From Amycolatopsis sacchari (GTDB lineage: Bacteria > Actinomycetota > Actinomycetes > Mycobacteriales > Pseudonocardiaceae): a stretch of DNA of 64,000 nucleotides. This document shows positions 28,360 to 37,687 of the stretch, piece by piece. The position numbers were made by a program, and so were the translations under genes. Position 1 is the stretch's first letter. Every line of letters starts with the position of its first letter. The stretch lies in the NCBI RefSeq assembly GCF_900114035.1, contig NZ_FORP01000014.1, positions 124,001 through 188,000 on the forward strand. The letters run 5' to 3'. Below the pieces are notes generated by a model. It searched no databases. It was not told where the DNA came from and worked only from the letters and a program-made list of their open reading frames with translations.

Positions 28360-30042
28360 CTACGGAAGCTCTTCGGAAAGCGACGGCGGGTCGGTCTCCG
28401 CCCACGGCCCCGCCCCGTCCCCCGGCACCGCGTTCGCCGTCGCCACCTGGTCACCGCCGCCGCGTTTCGCCTGGTACATGGCGGCATCGGCGCGCGCGAG
28501 GACCTGGTCGGCCCGCTCCTGCGGGCGCAGCGAAACGAGGCCCACCGACAGGGTTACCCCGTGTGAGAGGTGGTGTGGCAGGGACGACACCGCGTTGACC
28601 GCACGCATCAAGGCCTGCTTCGCGGCGGACACCGGCGCGCCCGGCAGCAGCGCGACGAACTCGTCCCCGCCGTAGCGCGCCACGATGTCGTCCCCGCGCA
28701 ACGCGTCCCGCAGCGTGCTCGCGACGACGCGGAGCACGTCGTCACCCTCCGCGTGGGAATGCTCGTCGTTGACGCCCTTGAACCCATCGAGGTCGATCAG
28801 CGCGACGGCGAGCGGCTGGGCCGTGGTGGACTGGGAAAGCGTGCGCAGGTGCTCGTCCAGCGCGCGGCGGTTCGGCAGGCCGGTGAGCGGGTCCTGCAAC
28901 GCCTGCTGGCTGATCGCGCCGTGCTGGGCCGACAACCGCTCGTGCTCGCGGCGGGTGTTGAGCGTGGCGATCTGCGACTCGCGCAGCGACCACAGCTCCA
29001 TCTCCAGCACGGTGGCGTACTCGACGACGGAGTTCAGCCTGTCCCGGTCCGCGTTCTCCTCGAAGTCCAGCCGCGCGAGCTCGCGGATCAGGTTGAGCCG
29101 CATGGAGGGTTGCGAGTTGTCCTCGTCCAGGCTCGACCTGGTGGCCTGCAACGCCTTCAGCGCGTCGTCCCGGCGGCCGGCGATGTCGAGGCAGCGGGCG
29201 AGCGCGATGGTCACGATGACCTGCTCGTGCGGGTAGCCGGGCTCGATGAGCAGCCGCTGCAACCGGTCCACGTGCGACGGGTCGGGGCCGGCGAACGCGA
29301 GCGCGGCCGCGAGCACGCCGACCTGGTCGACCGCGGGCACGCCGATCCGGCGCGGGAACAGGGATTCGGCGAACGGCGCCTCGACCGCGACCGCCATCGA
29401 CGCGGCCGTCTCGAACTTCGTGGCCGCCTCGCGGTGCCGGTCGACGCGTTCGAGCCGCAGCCCCCAGCCGAGCAGCATCTTGACGCGGTTGATCAGCTGC
29501 AGCGTGATCTCGTGCGGGCCCGCCGTTTCGCGGACCGCCTGGTGCGCCCTCGCGATGACCTCCTCGGCGGCCTCGTACACGCCGAGCTGGTTCAGCACGA
29601 GCCAGCAGTCGATGAAGGCGCTCGACTGCGTCTTCGCCCATTCCCGGCGCGGCATGTGCATGTCCGGCCGGTCGGAGTCGTCCAGGATCGCCAGCGCGCG
29701 GGCGATCTCGGTGAGCGCGGCGTCCTCCTGCGCGGCGAGCACGAGCCTGCGGCCCCGCAGCGCGTGCGCGTCCGCGCGGTACAGCGACAGCCCGTGACGG
29801 CGCGTGTGCGCGAGCATCTCGTCGAGCAGGGGCTCGGCTTCCGCGGCGTAGCCCCGCGTGACCAGGCGGGCGAGCGCGGCGGCGCGCAGCAGTTGCGCGA
29901 CCAGCACCGGTTCGCCGCGGCGCTGGGTCTCGTCGAGCAGTTCGTCGAGGGTGCGGACGATGTCCAGCTGCTCCTCGTGGTCCGTGTGCTGGACCGCGGC
30001 GATCAGTTCCCGGGCGCGCCCCACCAGCCAGGCATCCGACAT
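28360..30042 (-). CDS. GGDEF-domain diguanylate cyclase with helical repeat N-terminus
   Basis: About 560 residues. The N-terminal 380 are helical, TPR-like repeats without a membrane segment. A coiled linker ([19 protein letters not shown]) joins them to a GGDEF domain of about 160 residues with [12 protein letters not shown], the intact active site RYGGDEF, and [18 protein letters not shown]. It should make c-di-GMP. There is no EAL domain. The start is uncertain: ATG 30042 and GTG 30120 are both in frame, and neither has a good ribosome site; GTG 30120 would begin 8 nt after the tRNA-Gln end. Confidence 0.88.
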   Translation of the reverse strand: MSDAWLVGRARELIAAVQHTDHEEQLDIVRTLDELLDETQRRGEPVLVAQLLRAAALARLVTRGYAAEAEPLLDEMLAHTRRHGLSLYRADAHALRGRRLVLAAQEDAALTEIARALAILDDSDRPDMHMPRREWAKTQSSAFIDCWLVLNQLGVYEAAEEVIARAHQAVRETAGPHEITLQLINRVKMLLGWGLRLERVDRHREAATKFETAASMAVAVEAPFAESLFPRRIGVPAVDQVGVLAAALAFAGPDPSHVDRLQRLLIEPGYPHEQVIVTIALARCLDIAGRRDDALKALQATRSSLDEDNSQPSMRLNLIRELARLDFEENADRDRLNSVVEYATVLEMELWSLRESQIATLNTRREHERLSAQHGAISQQALQDPLTGLPNRRALDEHLRTLSQSTTAQPLAVALIDLDGFKGVNDEHSHAEGDDVLRVVASTLRDALRGDDIVARYGGDEFVALLPGAPVSAAKQALMRAVNAVSSLPHHLSHGVTLSVGLVSLRPQERADQVLARADAAMYQAKRGGGDQVATANAVPGDGAGPWAETDPPSLSEELP

Positions 30043-30127
30043 TTCGGCCAGAGCCGGTCTTCTGCTCGTCTCGCTTTCGCCTTGCAGGGGGGCACCCCCT
30101 CGCTCGTCGGGGTCGGGCACGCTCCAG

Positions 30128-30199
30128 CTCCGCCGCCAGGATTCGAACCTGAACTGTCAGAACCAAAATCTGAAGTGCTGCCAATTACACTACGGCGGA
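30128..30199 (-). tRNA. tRNA-Gln (TTG)
   Basis: A 72-nt cloverleaf without encoded CCA. The acceptor stem pairs TCCGCCG with CGGCGGA, with G as discriminator. The anticodon arm is TCAGA-TTTTGGT-TCTGA, giving anticodon TTG, and the T arm is CAGG-TTCGAAT-CCTG. A tRNA-Gln beside glmU is also found in mycobacteria. Confidence 0.95.
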
Positions 30200-30293
30200 T
30201 CGTGCCTGGTCAGAATACCGACGCCGGAAACCCCGCGCGGGCGAGGGGTTGGGCGGCCGTTTGAGCACTCCCCAGCGGGGTAAACCTCCTGTA

Positions 30294-30306
30294 CCGTAAC
30301 TTACGG
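30294..30306 (+). promoter_or_regulatory. palindromic operator upstream of the desaturase
   Basis: CCGTAACTTACGG is a 6+1+6 palindrome 57 bp before the desaturase start. A related ACGTAGGTTA stretch follows directly. The TetR gene downstream of the desaturase is a plausible ligand. Confidence 0.45.
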
Positions 30307-30363
30307 AAACGTAGGTTAGGCGACCCTGTGACAGGTCGTTCTCGCAGGAAGAAGTGGTTGCGC

Positions 30364-31302
30364 ATGACGGCTACCCTTGAGCCCACTCCCACCAAAGGCC
30401 CGAAACCGGTCATCAGTGGACAACGCCCCTTCGGCGTCCAGTTCTCGGTGTACCTCGGAGTGATCCTCCCGCTGGTCGCGTTGCTGGCCGCGGTCCCCTT
30501 CGCCTGGGGGTGGGGGTTGAGCTGGGTGGACGTCGCGCTCTTCGTGGTCTTCTACTGCATCAGCGGTCTCGGCATCACCGTGTCCTACCACCGGTACTTC
30601 ACGCACGGCTCGTTCAAGGCGAAGCGCTGGCTGCGCGTCGCGCTCGCCATCGCGGGCAGCCTCGCCGTGCAGGGGCCGGTCATCACCTGGGTCGCCGACC
30701 ACCGGCGGCACCACGCGTTCTCCGACCGCGACGGGGACCCGCACTCACCGTGGGCGTTCGGCACGTCGCCGGTCGCGATCGCCAAGGGTTTCTGGCACGC
30801 GCACATGGGCTGGCTGTTCGAGCGCGACCAGAGCAACGCCGAGCGCTTCGCGCCGGACCTGCTCAAGGACCCGGCGATCAAGAAGGTCGACGACTACTTC
30901 TGGCTGTGGACCCTGCTCACGCTCGTCGTGCCGGGCCTCATCGGCGGCCTCGTGACGTGGTCGCTGTGGGGCGGCGTGACGGCGTTCTTCTGGGCCGGGC
31001 TCGTGCGCGTGTGCGTGCTGCACCACGTGACGTGGTCGGTGAACTCGGTCTGCCACATGATCGGTGAGCGGCCCTTCGCGGCGCGGGACAAGTCGGCGAA
31101 CTTCTGGCCGCTGGCGATCCTGTCCTTCGGCGAGTCGTGGCACAACCTGCACCACGCGGACCCGACCTCCGCGCGGCACGGCGTGAAGCGCGGGCAGATC
31201 GACATCTCCGCGCGGCTGATCTGGCTGTTCGAGAAGTTCGGCTGGGTGCACGACGTGCGCTGGCCGACCCCGACGAGGCTCGCCCGCCTGGCCGCCGAAT
31301 AA
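30364..31302 (+). CDS. membrane acyl-CoA/fatty-acid desaturase (delta-9 type)
   Basis: A 312-residue di-iron membrane desaturase that places a double bond in long acyl chains. The three histidine boxes are present: HRYFTH (near 80), HRRHH (near 117) and NLHHADPTSARHG (near 262). Four hydrophobic segments flank them. It resembles DesA3-like stearoyl-CoA desaturases; the redox partner is not encoded nearby. ATG 30364 is preceded by AGGAAG at about 12 nt. The palindrome at 30294 and the TetR gene that follows suggest lipid-responsive control. Confidence 0.92.
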   Translation: MTATLEPTPTKGPKPVISGQRPFGVQFSVYLGVILPLVALLAAVPFAWGWGLSWVDVALFVVFYCISGLGITVSYHRYFTHGSFKAKRWLRVALAIAGSLAVQGPVITWVADHRRHHAFSDRDGDPHSPWAFGTSPVAIAKGFWHAHMGWLFERDQSNAERFAPDLLKDPAIKKVDDYFWLWTLLTLVVPGLIGGLVTWSLWGGVTAFFWAGLVRVCVLHHVTWSVNSVCHMIGERPFAARDKSANFWPLAILSFGESWHNLHHADPTSARHGVKRGQIDISARLIWLFEKFGWVHDVRWPTPTRLARLAAE

Positions 31303-31325
31303 CCACCTATTAGTAGCCTGCCCCA

Positions 31326-31991
31326 GTGGCGGGAAGACGACGCAAGAAGGACGCTGTCACGGGCGCCCGGCCTCCGGAGCCGGTCGTCCGTGTCCGCATG
31401 ACGGGCGCGGAGCGGCGGCAGCAACTGCTCAACGTCGCCCGCGCCCTGTTCGCGGAAAAGGGTTTCGACGGCACCTCCATCGAGGAGATCGCGCACCGCG
31501 CCAACGTCTCCAAGCCCGTGGTGTACGAGCACTTCGGTGGCAAGGAAGGCATCTACGCCGTCGTCGTCGACCGGGAGACCCAGCTGCTGCTCGACCGCAT
31601 GGTGTCCACTTTGCACGGTGGGCATCCGAGGGCGATGCTGGAACAGGCGGCGAGCGCGCTGCTGGGTTACGTCGAGGATTCGCACGACGGCTTTCGCATC
31701 CTCGTGCGCGACTCGCCCGTCGCGAGTTCGACGGGCACTTTTTCCACGCTGCTCAACGACATCGCGAGCCAGGTCGAGCACATCCTCGGCCAGCAGTTCG
31801 CCGCCCGCGGCTACGACGAGAAGCTGTCGGCGCTGTACGCGCAGGCGCTCGTGGGCATGGTCGCGCTGACGGGCCAGTGGTGGCTCGACGCCCGCAAGCC
31901 CAAGCGTGACGAGGTGGCCGCGCACCTCGTGAACCTCGCGTGGAACGGGTTGTCGCATTTGGAGCACAAGCCGAAGCTGCGGCTGTACTAG
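31326..31991 (+). CDS. TetR family transcriptional regulator
   Basis: A 221-residue repressor. A basic 27-residue lead precedes the DNA-binding domain (about 30-75), which has LLNVARALFAEKGFDGTSIEEIAHRANVS followed by KPVVYEHFGGKEGIYAVVV. The rest is the helical sensor domain. It starts at GTG 31326, 23 bp after the desaturase stop, so the two may share a transcript; DesT- and FasR-like regulators often control such enzymes. A TetR gene also sits between glmU and mfd in M. tuberculosis (Rv1019). Confidence 0.9.
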   Translation: MAGRRRKKDAVTGARPPEPVVRVRMTGAERRQQLLNVARALFAEKGFDGTSIEEIAHRANVSKPVVYEHFGGKEGIYAVVVDRETQLLLDRMVSTLHGGHPRAMLEQAASALLGYVEDSHDGFRILVRDSPVASSTGTFSTLLNDIASQVEHILGQQFAARGYDEKLSALYAQALVGMVALTGQWWLDARKPKRDEVAAHLVNLAWNGLSHLEHKPKLRLY

Positions 31992-32521
31992 TTCCCCGCG
32001 CGGCGGTTCAGGTCCGCCAGCAGGATCTTCAGCAACCCCGCCAGTTGGTCGCGCTGTTCCGGGGTCAGCGCCGACAGCAGGCCTTCCTCGTGGGTCAGCA
32101 GGTCGTCCACCGTGCGTTCGATCTCCGCGTGCCCCGCTTCGGTGAGTTCCACCAGCACGCCGCGTCCGTCCTCGGGGGAGCGGAGCCGTCGCACCAGCCC
32201 GTCCCGCTCGCAGCGGGCCACGCGCTGCGAAACCGCGCCAGGGCTGACGAGTGTGCGGCGCGCCAGCTCGCTCGGCGGCAATCGGTAGGGCGGGCCCGCG
32301 CGGCGGAGCGTGGACAGCAGGTCGAGCGTGCCGGCGTCCATGTCCAGGCGCAGCATCGTGGCGCGCCGGTCGTCGGTGAGCAGTTTGGCGATCCACCAGA
32401 TCCGCGTGATGACCCCGATCGAGCCGACCGGCGTGCTGGGGCGTTCCCGGGCCCACGCCTGCTGGATGGCGTCCGCCCCGTCGCTTGACGGGATTTCCGG
32501 CTGCTCGGTATCGTCGGCCAC
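31988..32521 (-). CDS. MarR family transcriptional regulator
   Basis: A 177-residue winged-helix regulator. The DNA-binding region runs PSELARRTLVSPGAVSQRVARC (about 95-116), then the wing VRRLRSPEDGRGVLVELTEAG. It ends in a C-terminal dimer helix. GTG 32521 is divergent from an SDR gene with a 31-bp gap holding CTTTAACAGTAAAG, a likely operator. Its stop overlaps the end of the convergent TetR gene by 4 bp. Confidence 0.88.
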   Translation of the reverse strand: MADDTEQPEIPSSDGADAIQQAWARERPSTPVGSIGVITRIWWIAKLLTDDRRATMLRLDMDAGTLDLLSTLRRAGPPYRLPPSELARRTLVSPGAVSQRVARCERDGLVRRLRSPEDGRGVLVELTEAGHAEIERTVDDLLTHEEGLLSALTPEQRDQLAGLLKILLADLNRRAGN

Positions 32522-32529
32522 GCGAGGTA

Positions 32530-32543
32530 CTTTAACAGTAAAG
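32530..32543. promoter_or_regulatory. candidate MarR operator
   Basis: CTTTAACAGTAAAG is a 14-bp imperfect inverted repeat in the 31-bp gap between the divergent MarR and SDR genes, so bound protein would block both. Confidence 0.5.
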
Positions 32544-32552
32544 GATCTGCTT

Positions 32553-33269
32553 GTGGCGAGGGAAGTCGTGGTGACCGGGGGCGGGACCGGAATCGGTTTC
32601 GCCGTGGCGTCGTGGTTCGCGAAGGCGGGCGAGCGGGTCACGATCACCGGCAGGCGCGAGCAGGTGCTGCTCGAAGCCGCGTCCCTGCTCGGGGCGCGGT
32701 ACGTGCCGTTCGACGCGAGCGACCCCGCCGCGGTGACGGCCGCGCTGCCCGAACTGCCGGAACGCGTCGACGTGCTGGTGAACAACGCGGGCGGGAACAC
32801 CGACTGGCACCGGGAAATCGGCGATCTGGCCGCGGTGGCGGAAAGCTGGCGGGACAACTTCGCGGCGAACGTGCTGTCCGCCGTGCTGGTGACGACCGCG
32901 CTCACGCCGCGGTTTTCCGACGGGGCGCGGATCGTGAGCATCGGCTCCATCGCGGCGAGCAACGGTTCGGGCTCGTACGGCGCGGCCAAGGCGGCGATCG
33001 AGTCGTGGACCGCGGGCATTTCGCGCGAGCTGGGGCGGCGCGGCATCACGGCGAACGTCGTCGCGCCGGGGCTGATCGAGGACACGGAGTTCTTCCAGGG
33101 CACGCTCACCGAGGAGCGGCGGCGCACGCTGATCGCGCACACCCGGACGAAGCGGGCGGGCAAGCCGGACGACGTCGCCGAGCTGGTGGGTTACCTGGCG
33201 AGCCCCGGCGCGGGACACCTGACCGGGCAGGTGCTGCACCTCAACGGCGGGGCCCACCTCGGGCGTTAG
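32553..33269 (+). CDS. SDR family oxidoreductase
   Basis: A 238-residue classical short-chain dehydrogenase. The NAD(P)-binding TGGGTGIG is near the N terminus, NNAGG near residue 75, and the active-site Ser/Tyr/Lys triad in GSIAASNGSGSYGAAKAA. It resembles 3-oxoacyl-ACP reductase-like SDRs, but the substrate is unknown. GTG 32553 has AAGGA 7 nt upstream. It is divergent from a MarR gene that likely controls it. After it, 33270-33513 (244 bp) shows no gene. Confidence 0.9.
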   Translation: MAREVVVTGGGTGIGFAVASWFAKAGERVTITGRREQVLLEAASLLGARYVPFDASDPAAVTAALPELPERVDVLVNNAGGNTDWHREIGDLAAVAESWRDNFAANVLSAVLVTTALTPRFSDGARIVSIGSIAASNGSGSYGAAKAAIESWTAGISRELGRRGITANVVAPGLIEDTEFFQGTLTEERRRTLIAHTRTKRAGKPDDVAELVGYLASPGAGHLTGQVLHLNGGAHLGR

Positions 33270-33513
33270 GCCGCTCGGGCTCCTTCGGGGGCCGGCTTGT
33301 CATCGCCCTGGGGCGGCTTGCGGCCAAGCGCGGGCTTCTTCGGGGGTGGGCTTGGTCGAACTGCTCTCCGGGCGAGGCAGCTCCGCCTCGCAGGCGGGCG
33401 CGGGCCCCGCCGGTGTGCCGCCGCACGGCGCTTGTCATCGCGGGAGGTTCTCGCGCGGCTGCCCACCACCGCCCGGCCGCCGAACTCCGGTGAGGGCGCG
33501 GTGGCCTCGCCGG

Positions 33514-34023
33514 TCAGTCGAGCTGCTCCTCCGGGACCCGGGCCAGCTCCGCCTCGTAAGCCGCCCGGAGGCGGGCGAACACCGATTCGCGGCCCGCCGG
33601 GCGGGGCACGCCCAGGTGCTGCTCCCGCAGCTCGTCCATGAACTCCTCCCACAGCTGCGGGCCGCCGCGCTCCAGCAGCTCCGCCCGCACGGCCAGCTCC
33701 CGCGTGACCGGCAGGTGGCGACGGCCCCACGCGCCGAGGTGCGCGATCACCGGCACCAGCTGGATCGCCGGCTCGGTGAGGCTGTAGACCACCTTCTGCT
33801 TGTGCCCCGGATCGGGCGCGCGCGTCACGAGTCCCTGGTCGGTGAGGTGCTGCAGCCGCGCCGCGAGGATGTTCGACGCGATGCCCTCCTCCGAGTTCTG
33901 CAACAGCTCGCGGAAGTGCCTGCGGTTGCCGAACATCATGTCCCTGATCACCACCAGTGACCACTTGTCGCCCAGCACCTCGACCGCGAGGTTGATCGGG
34001 CAGCCCGACCGCCGTTCGTCCAC
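33514..34023 (-). CDS. HxlR family transcriptional regulator
   Basis: A 169-residue regulator with the HxlR winged helix: CPINLAVEVLGDKWSLVVIRD opens it with the conserved Cys near residue 9, then RRHFRELLQNSEEGIASNILAARLQHL and the wing YSLTEPAIQLVPVIAHLGAWG. Some HxlR proteins use this Cys to sense electrophiles or redox change. I chose GTG 34023, which has AAGGTGGGG upstream. It is divergent from a DHFR-like gene, and two related operator sites lie between them. Confidence 0.9.
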   Translation of the reverse strand: MDERRSGCPINLAVEVLGDKWSLVVIRDMMFGNRRHFRELLQNSEEGIASNILAARLQHLTDQGLVTRAPDPGHKQKVVYSLTEPAIQLVPVIAHLGAWGRRHLPVTRELAVRAELLERGGPQLWEEFMDELREQHLGVPRPAGRESVFARLRAAYEAELARVPEEQLD

Positions 34024-34043
34024 GCGAACCCCACCTTCTTTCC

Positions 34044-34108
34044 GATTGCAGTTTACAACCGGTCCTGAGATGCGTACAGTTCTCGGCAACCGGTTGCAAG
34101 TCGCAATC
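34044..34108. promoter_or_regulatory. paired HxlR operator sites in inverted orientation
   Basis: GATTGCAGTTTACAACCGGT (34044-34063) and ACCGGTTGCAAGTCGCAATC (34089-34108) are inverted copies matching at 16 of 20 positions, 45 bp apart centre to centre. They sit in the promoter shared by the HxlR and DHFR-like genes. Confidence 0.7.
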
Positions 34109-34129
34109 AGTCAGGGAAGGAGCCCGGTC

Positions 34130-34720
34130 ATGAGCAAGGTCGTGTGTGACGTGTCGGTGTCGGCGGACGGGTACGTCGCGGGGCCGAACCAGAGCCGTGA
34201 GAACCCGCTCGGCGAGGGCGGCGAGCTGCTGCACCGCTGGCAGTTCGAGAAGGTCGACGAGAACAGGGCCGAGGTGGACGGCATCCTCGAATCAGGCGCC
34301 TACATCATGGGGCGCAACATGTTCGGCCCCATCCGCGGCGAGTGGGACCTCGACTGGCAGGGCTGGTGGGGCGACGAACCGCCGTACCACGCGCCCGTCT
34401 TCGTGCTCACCTCCCACCCGCGCGAGCCGATCGTGATGGAGGGCGGCACCACGTTCTCGTTCGTCACCGACGGGATCGAGTCCGCGCTGAAGCAGGCGCG
34501 GGAGGCGGCGGGCGAGAAGAACATCGCGATCGCCGGTGGCGCTTCGACGATCAACCAGTACCTCGCGGCCGGCTTGCTCGAAGAGCTGCGCCTGCACATC
34601 GCGCCCGTCGTGCTCGGTGGCGGCGAACGGCTTTTCGAGGGCCTGCCGAGCCGCGAGCTGGAACTGCTGTCGGGCCGGACGACCTCGCTCGTGACGCACG
34701 TCAGGTACCGGACGGCGTGA
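34130..34720 (+). CDS. dihydrofolate reductase family protein (RibD C-terminal type)
   Basis: A 196-residue NAD(P)H-dependent reductase-like protein of the RibD_C/YwjB group: VVCDVSVSADGYVAGPNQS opens it, then AYIMGRNMFGPIRG, VFVLTSHPREP and IAIAGGASTINQYLAAGLLEEL. It has the DHFR fold but not the residues of true folate reductases, so the substrate is unknown. ATG 34130 has GGAAGGAG upstream. It is probably repressed by the divergent HxlR protein. Its end overlaps the convergent sugar dehydrogenase by 20 bp. Confidence 0.88.
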   Translation: MSKVVCDVSVSADGYVAGPNQSRENPLGEGGELLHRWQFEKVDENRAEVDGILESGAYIMGRNMFGPIRGEWDLDWQGWWGDEPPYHAPVFVLTSHPREPIVMEGGTTFSFVTDGIESALKQAREAAGEKNIAIAGGASTINQYLAAGLLEELRLHIAPVVLGGGERLFEGLPSRELELLSGRTTSLVTHVRYRTA

Positions 34721-35861
34721 TCCGCAGGACCTTGTCGTCGTTGCCGTCCGAAGTGGTGACGTACAGGGCGCCGTCCGGGGCGGTCCGGGCGGCGCGGAGG
34801 CGGCCGTAGGTGTCGTTGAACTCCCGGGGCAGCGTGGTCTCGGTGATCGTGCCGTCACCGGCCACGCCGAACAGCAGCATCTTCTGCCCCTTCAGCGCCA
34901 CCACGGCCAGCCGCCCGTCGAGGGCGCCCCACTGCCGGCCGGTGAGGAAAGCCGCGCCGCAGATGGCTTCCGTGATGTCGCCGGACGTCCACAGTGGACG
35001 GACGGCGTCGGGGAAGCGGTCGGTGTCGGTCATCGGGACGCTCTCGTCGTACGATGTCTCCGTGTCACCCTTCGACGGGTCCCAGCCGTAGTTCCCGCCC
35101 GCCCGCAACAGGTTCACCTCGTCGTCGAACGCCGGGCCGTGTTCCGCCGTGAACACCTGGCCCGTGCCCGGCCGGACCGCCACGCCCTGGACGTTGCGGT
35201 GGCCGTAGGTGTAGATGCGCTGTTCGTTCGGGTCGGCCGAGGCGATGAACGGGTTGTCCGGCAACGGTGCGCCGGTGTTGAGGTCGATCCGCAGCACCTT
35301 CCCGCCGAGGCTGTGCCGGTCCTGCGAGACCGAAGCCCGCGCCGTGTCACCCGTGCCGACCAGCAGCGCGCCGTCAGCCGCCACCGCGGGGCGGCAGCCG
35401 GAGTGCCGTCCGCTGGGGTTCACGGGCAGCCCGGTCAGCAGGTCCCGCACGCGCGTCGCACCGCGCTCGTCCGGCGACAGCGTCCACGTCGTGAGCCGGA
35501 TGTCCACCGCGCGGCCGCCCTCCTGGTGGGTGTGGCACATCGTGAACCGCCGCGTCTGCGCGAAATCCGGGTGCACGACCAGCCCCATCAACCCGCCTTC
35601 ACCGCGGGCGTACACGTCGGACAGATCCGCGGCCACGTCGTGCGCGCCGGAGCCGTCCACCAGCGACAACCGGCCGGGGCGCTGCGTCACGAGCAGCTTG
35701 CCGTCCGGCAGGAACCCGACGTCCCAGCCGTGCTCCAGCCCGCTCGCCACCACGTCGACGCGGAGGCTCCCGGGCTGGGCGGGTTGCTGCCGCACGGCGG
35801 CGGGCGAACTGGTGCAGGCGGTCAGCAACAGGGCGATCAGGACGATTCCGATCCGGCGCAT
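34701..35861 (-). CDS. PQQ-dependent sugar dehydrogenase-like lipoprotein
   Basis: A 386-residue secreted lipoprotein of the glucose/sorbosone dehydrogenase family (six-bladed beta-propeller). The signal is RRIGIVLIALLLTAC with the lipid Cys at about C16. Family stretches are GWDVGFLPDGKLLVTQRPG, GLMGLVVHPDF, YTYGHRNVQGVAVRP and AEHGPAFDDEVNLLRAGGNYGW. Bacterial members oxidise aldose sugars with PQQ at the cell surface; no PQQ genes are in the window. It sits 4 bp after the XRE gene on the same strand. Confidence 0.9.
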   Translation of the reverse strand: MRRIGIVLIALLLTACTSSPAAVRQQPAQPGSLRVDVVASGLEHGWDVGFLPDGKLLVTQRPGRLSLVDGSGAHDVAADLSDVYARGEGGLMGLVVHPDFAQTRRFTMCHTHQEGGRAVDIRLTTWTLSPDERGATRVRDLLTGLPVNPSGRHSGCRPAVAADGALLVGTGDTARASVSQDRHSLGGKVLRIDLNTGAPLPDNPFIASADPNEQRIYTYGHRNVQGVAVRPGTGQVFTAEHGPAFDDEVNLLRAGGNYGWDPSKGDTETSYDESVPMTDTDRFPDAVRPLWTSGDITEAICGAAFLTGRQWGALDGRLAVVALKGQKMLLFGVAGDGTITETTLPREFNDTYGRLRAARTAPDGALYVTTSDGNDDKVLRITPSGT

Positions 35862-35865
35862 GCGG

Positions 35866-36633
35866 TCAGTCTGCCCGAGACAGCGCCTCCGCGGTGGCCT
35901 CGTCGGCGGGCAGGAACGTTTCCAGGCGCAGTTCGGAAACGGTCACGTCGACGGCTGTCGCGAACGTGGTGATCGCGGTGATCAGCCGCAGTTCCCCGCC
36001 GCGCCACCGCAGGCGCAGCGGTACCGCGAAGCCGAGGTGGTCGGCCGACGGGGACGCCGGACGCGGCAGGTAGCCCTCCAGTTCGGCGAGCAACTCGGTG
36101 TGCCGTTCGTGCGGGGCACGGGCCTGCTCCTGGCGGGGGCGTTCGAGCACGTGCCGCGCCCAGTCGTCGAAGTTGACGATCCGCGGGGCCATGCCCTCGG
36201 GGTGCAGCGCCAGCCGCAGCACGTTGACCGGCGGTTCGAGCAGCTCCGGCGCGACACCCTCGGTCAGCACGCCGAGCCCGTCGTTGGCGCTGACGAGGTC
36301 GCCGAAGCGGTCCACCACGATCGCCGGGTACGGGCGGTGCCCGTCGAGCAGGCGGCGGAGGCCGTCGAGGACGGGGCGCAGCGCGGGATCGTCGAGCCGG
36401 GTTTCGGGGTAGCTGGGCGCGTACCCGGCGGCGAGCAGCAGTGCGTTGCGTTCGCGCAGCGGCAGTTGCAGCGACTCGGCGAACCGCACGACCATGCCCC
36501 GCCCGGGCGCGGACCGGCCGCTTTCCAGGAAACTGACGTGCCGCTGCGTCGTGCCGGTGCGCAGCGCCAGTTCCAGCTGCGACAACCGCCGCCGCCTCCG
36601 CCATTCCCGCAGTGCCGGGCCGAACTCGTGCAC
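35866..36633 (-). CDS. XRE family regulator with MmyB-like ligand-binding domain
   Basis: A 255-residue regulator. The N-terminal helix-turn-helix (about 5-60) has LREWRRRRRLSQLELALRTGTTQRHVSFLESGR in short blocks. The rest matches the MmyB-like PAS-type domain with PYPAIVVDRFGDLVSANDGL and LRLALHPEGMAPRIVNFDDWA. Such regulators often sit by reductases or dehydrogenases they control; here the sugar dehydrogenase follows 4 bp downstream and an LLM enzyme lies divergently 75 bp away. The ligand is unknown. Confidence 0.88.
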   Translation of the reverse strand: MHEFGPALREWRRRRRLSQLELALRTGTTQRHVSFLESGRSAPGRGMVVRFAESLQLPLRERNALLLAAGYAPSYPETRLDDPALRPVLDGLRRLLDGHRPYPAIVVDRFGDLVSANDGLGVLTEGVAPELLEPPVNVLRLALHPEGMAPRIVNFDDWARHVLERPRQEQARAPHERHTELLAELEGYLPRPASPSADHLGFAVPLRLRWRGGELRLITAITTFATAVDVTVSELRLETFLPADEATAEALSRAD

Positions 36634-36708
36634 GTGATCATCCTGGCACCCCGGGCGATTCCCGCCGGGGAATTGAGGCGATACCCGGCAGCGGCGAACG
36701 TGGGGATC

Positions 36709-37620
36709 ATGGAATTCGGACTGCTCCTCCCCTCGGGTTCGGCCCAGGTGCCGTCCCGCGCGATCGTCGACACCGCCGTCACCGCGGAACGGCTCGGCTT
36801 CGATTCGGTGTGGGCCGGTGACTCGATGGTGCGTGCCCGGCTCGAGCCGCTCACCCTGCTCAGCGCCGTCGCGCAGGCGACGGAACGGGTCCGGCTCGGC
36901 ACCGCCGTCCTCATCCCGGCGCACCGGCACCCCGTGCAGGCCGCGATCACCCTCTCCTCGCTGGACGTGCTCTCCGGCGGCCGCCTGGTGGTGGGCGTCG
37001 GGGCCGGGTTCCCCGGGTTCAGCGAGCAGGAGTTCAACCTGGTCGGCGTGCGGTTCAAGACCCGGTTCTCGCACCTCGACGACACGGTGACGCTGTGGCG
37101 GCAGCTGTGGACCGGGCGCCCGGCCCGGTTCGACGGGAAGGTCCTGCACTACGACTGGCTGCCCGAGGTGCCGCGGCCCGTGCAGCCTGGCGGACCACCG
37201 GTGTGGCTGGGCGGGATCACCCCGGCCGCGCTCCGCCGCACCGGGCAGCTCTATGACGGGTGGTTGCCGTACCCACCAGATCCCGCGGACTACGCGAAGG
37301 GCCTGGCGACCATCCGGGAGGGCGGGCGGGACGTCACGCCCGCGTTGTTCGCGACGGTGTACCTGGACGACGACGCCGAGCGCGGCACGCGGGCGCTCGA
37401 CGAGTACTGCCGGGCCGTGTACGCGCGGCCGCTCGATTTCGTCGGTCGTATCCAGGCGATGCTCACCGGACCCGATCTGGCGACCCAACTGGCGCGTTTC
37501 GCCGAGGCGGGCGCCGGGCATGTCCTGCTGCGGATCGCCGCGGTCGATCCCGGCACCTACGCGGGTCAACTGGAGATGGCCGCGGAACTTCTGTCGGTGT
37601 TGAGACGTAGGCTGGGGTAG
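36709..37620 (+). CDS. LLM class F420-dependent oxidoreductase
   Basis: A 303-residue luciferase-like enzyme: [38 protein letters not shown] opens it in strand-helix blocks, then [39 protein letters not shown] and [15 protein letters not shown]. These match actinobacterial F420 enzymes. It is divergent from the XRE regulator with a 75-bp gap and may be its target. Substrate unknown. mfd begins 67 bp after its stop. Confidence 0.9.
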   Translation: MEFGLLLPSGSAQVPSRAIVDTAVTAERLGFDSVWAGDSMVRARLEPLTLLSAVAQATERVRLGTAVLIPAHRHPVQAAITLSSLDVLSGGRLVVGVGAGFPGFSEQEFNLVGVRFKTRFSHLDDTVTLWRQLWTGRPARFDGKVLHYDWLPEVPRPVQPGGPPVWLGGITPAALRRTGQLYDGWLPYPPDPADYAKGLATIREGGRDVTPALFATVYLDDDAERGTRALDEYCRAVYARPLDFVGRIQAMLTGPDLATQLARFAEAGAGHVLLRIAAVDPGTYAGQLEMAAELLSVLRRRLG

Positions 37621-37687
37621 AGCCTCTGCAGCCGGTCTCGTCCCGGGCAGGGGTCCGTCCGCATGTCTGCGTACAGGGGAGTTTTTC

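Noticed and set aside
33270-33513. Possible small gene in the 244-bp gap after the SDR
   Set aside because: Frames there are Arg/Pro/Gly-rich with no ribosome site, and none looks like a protein.
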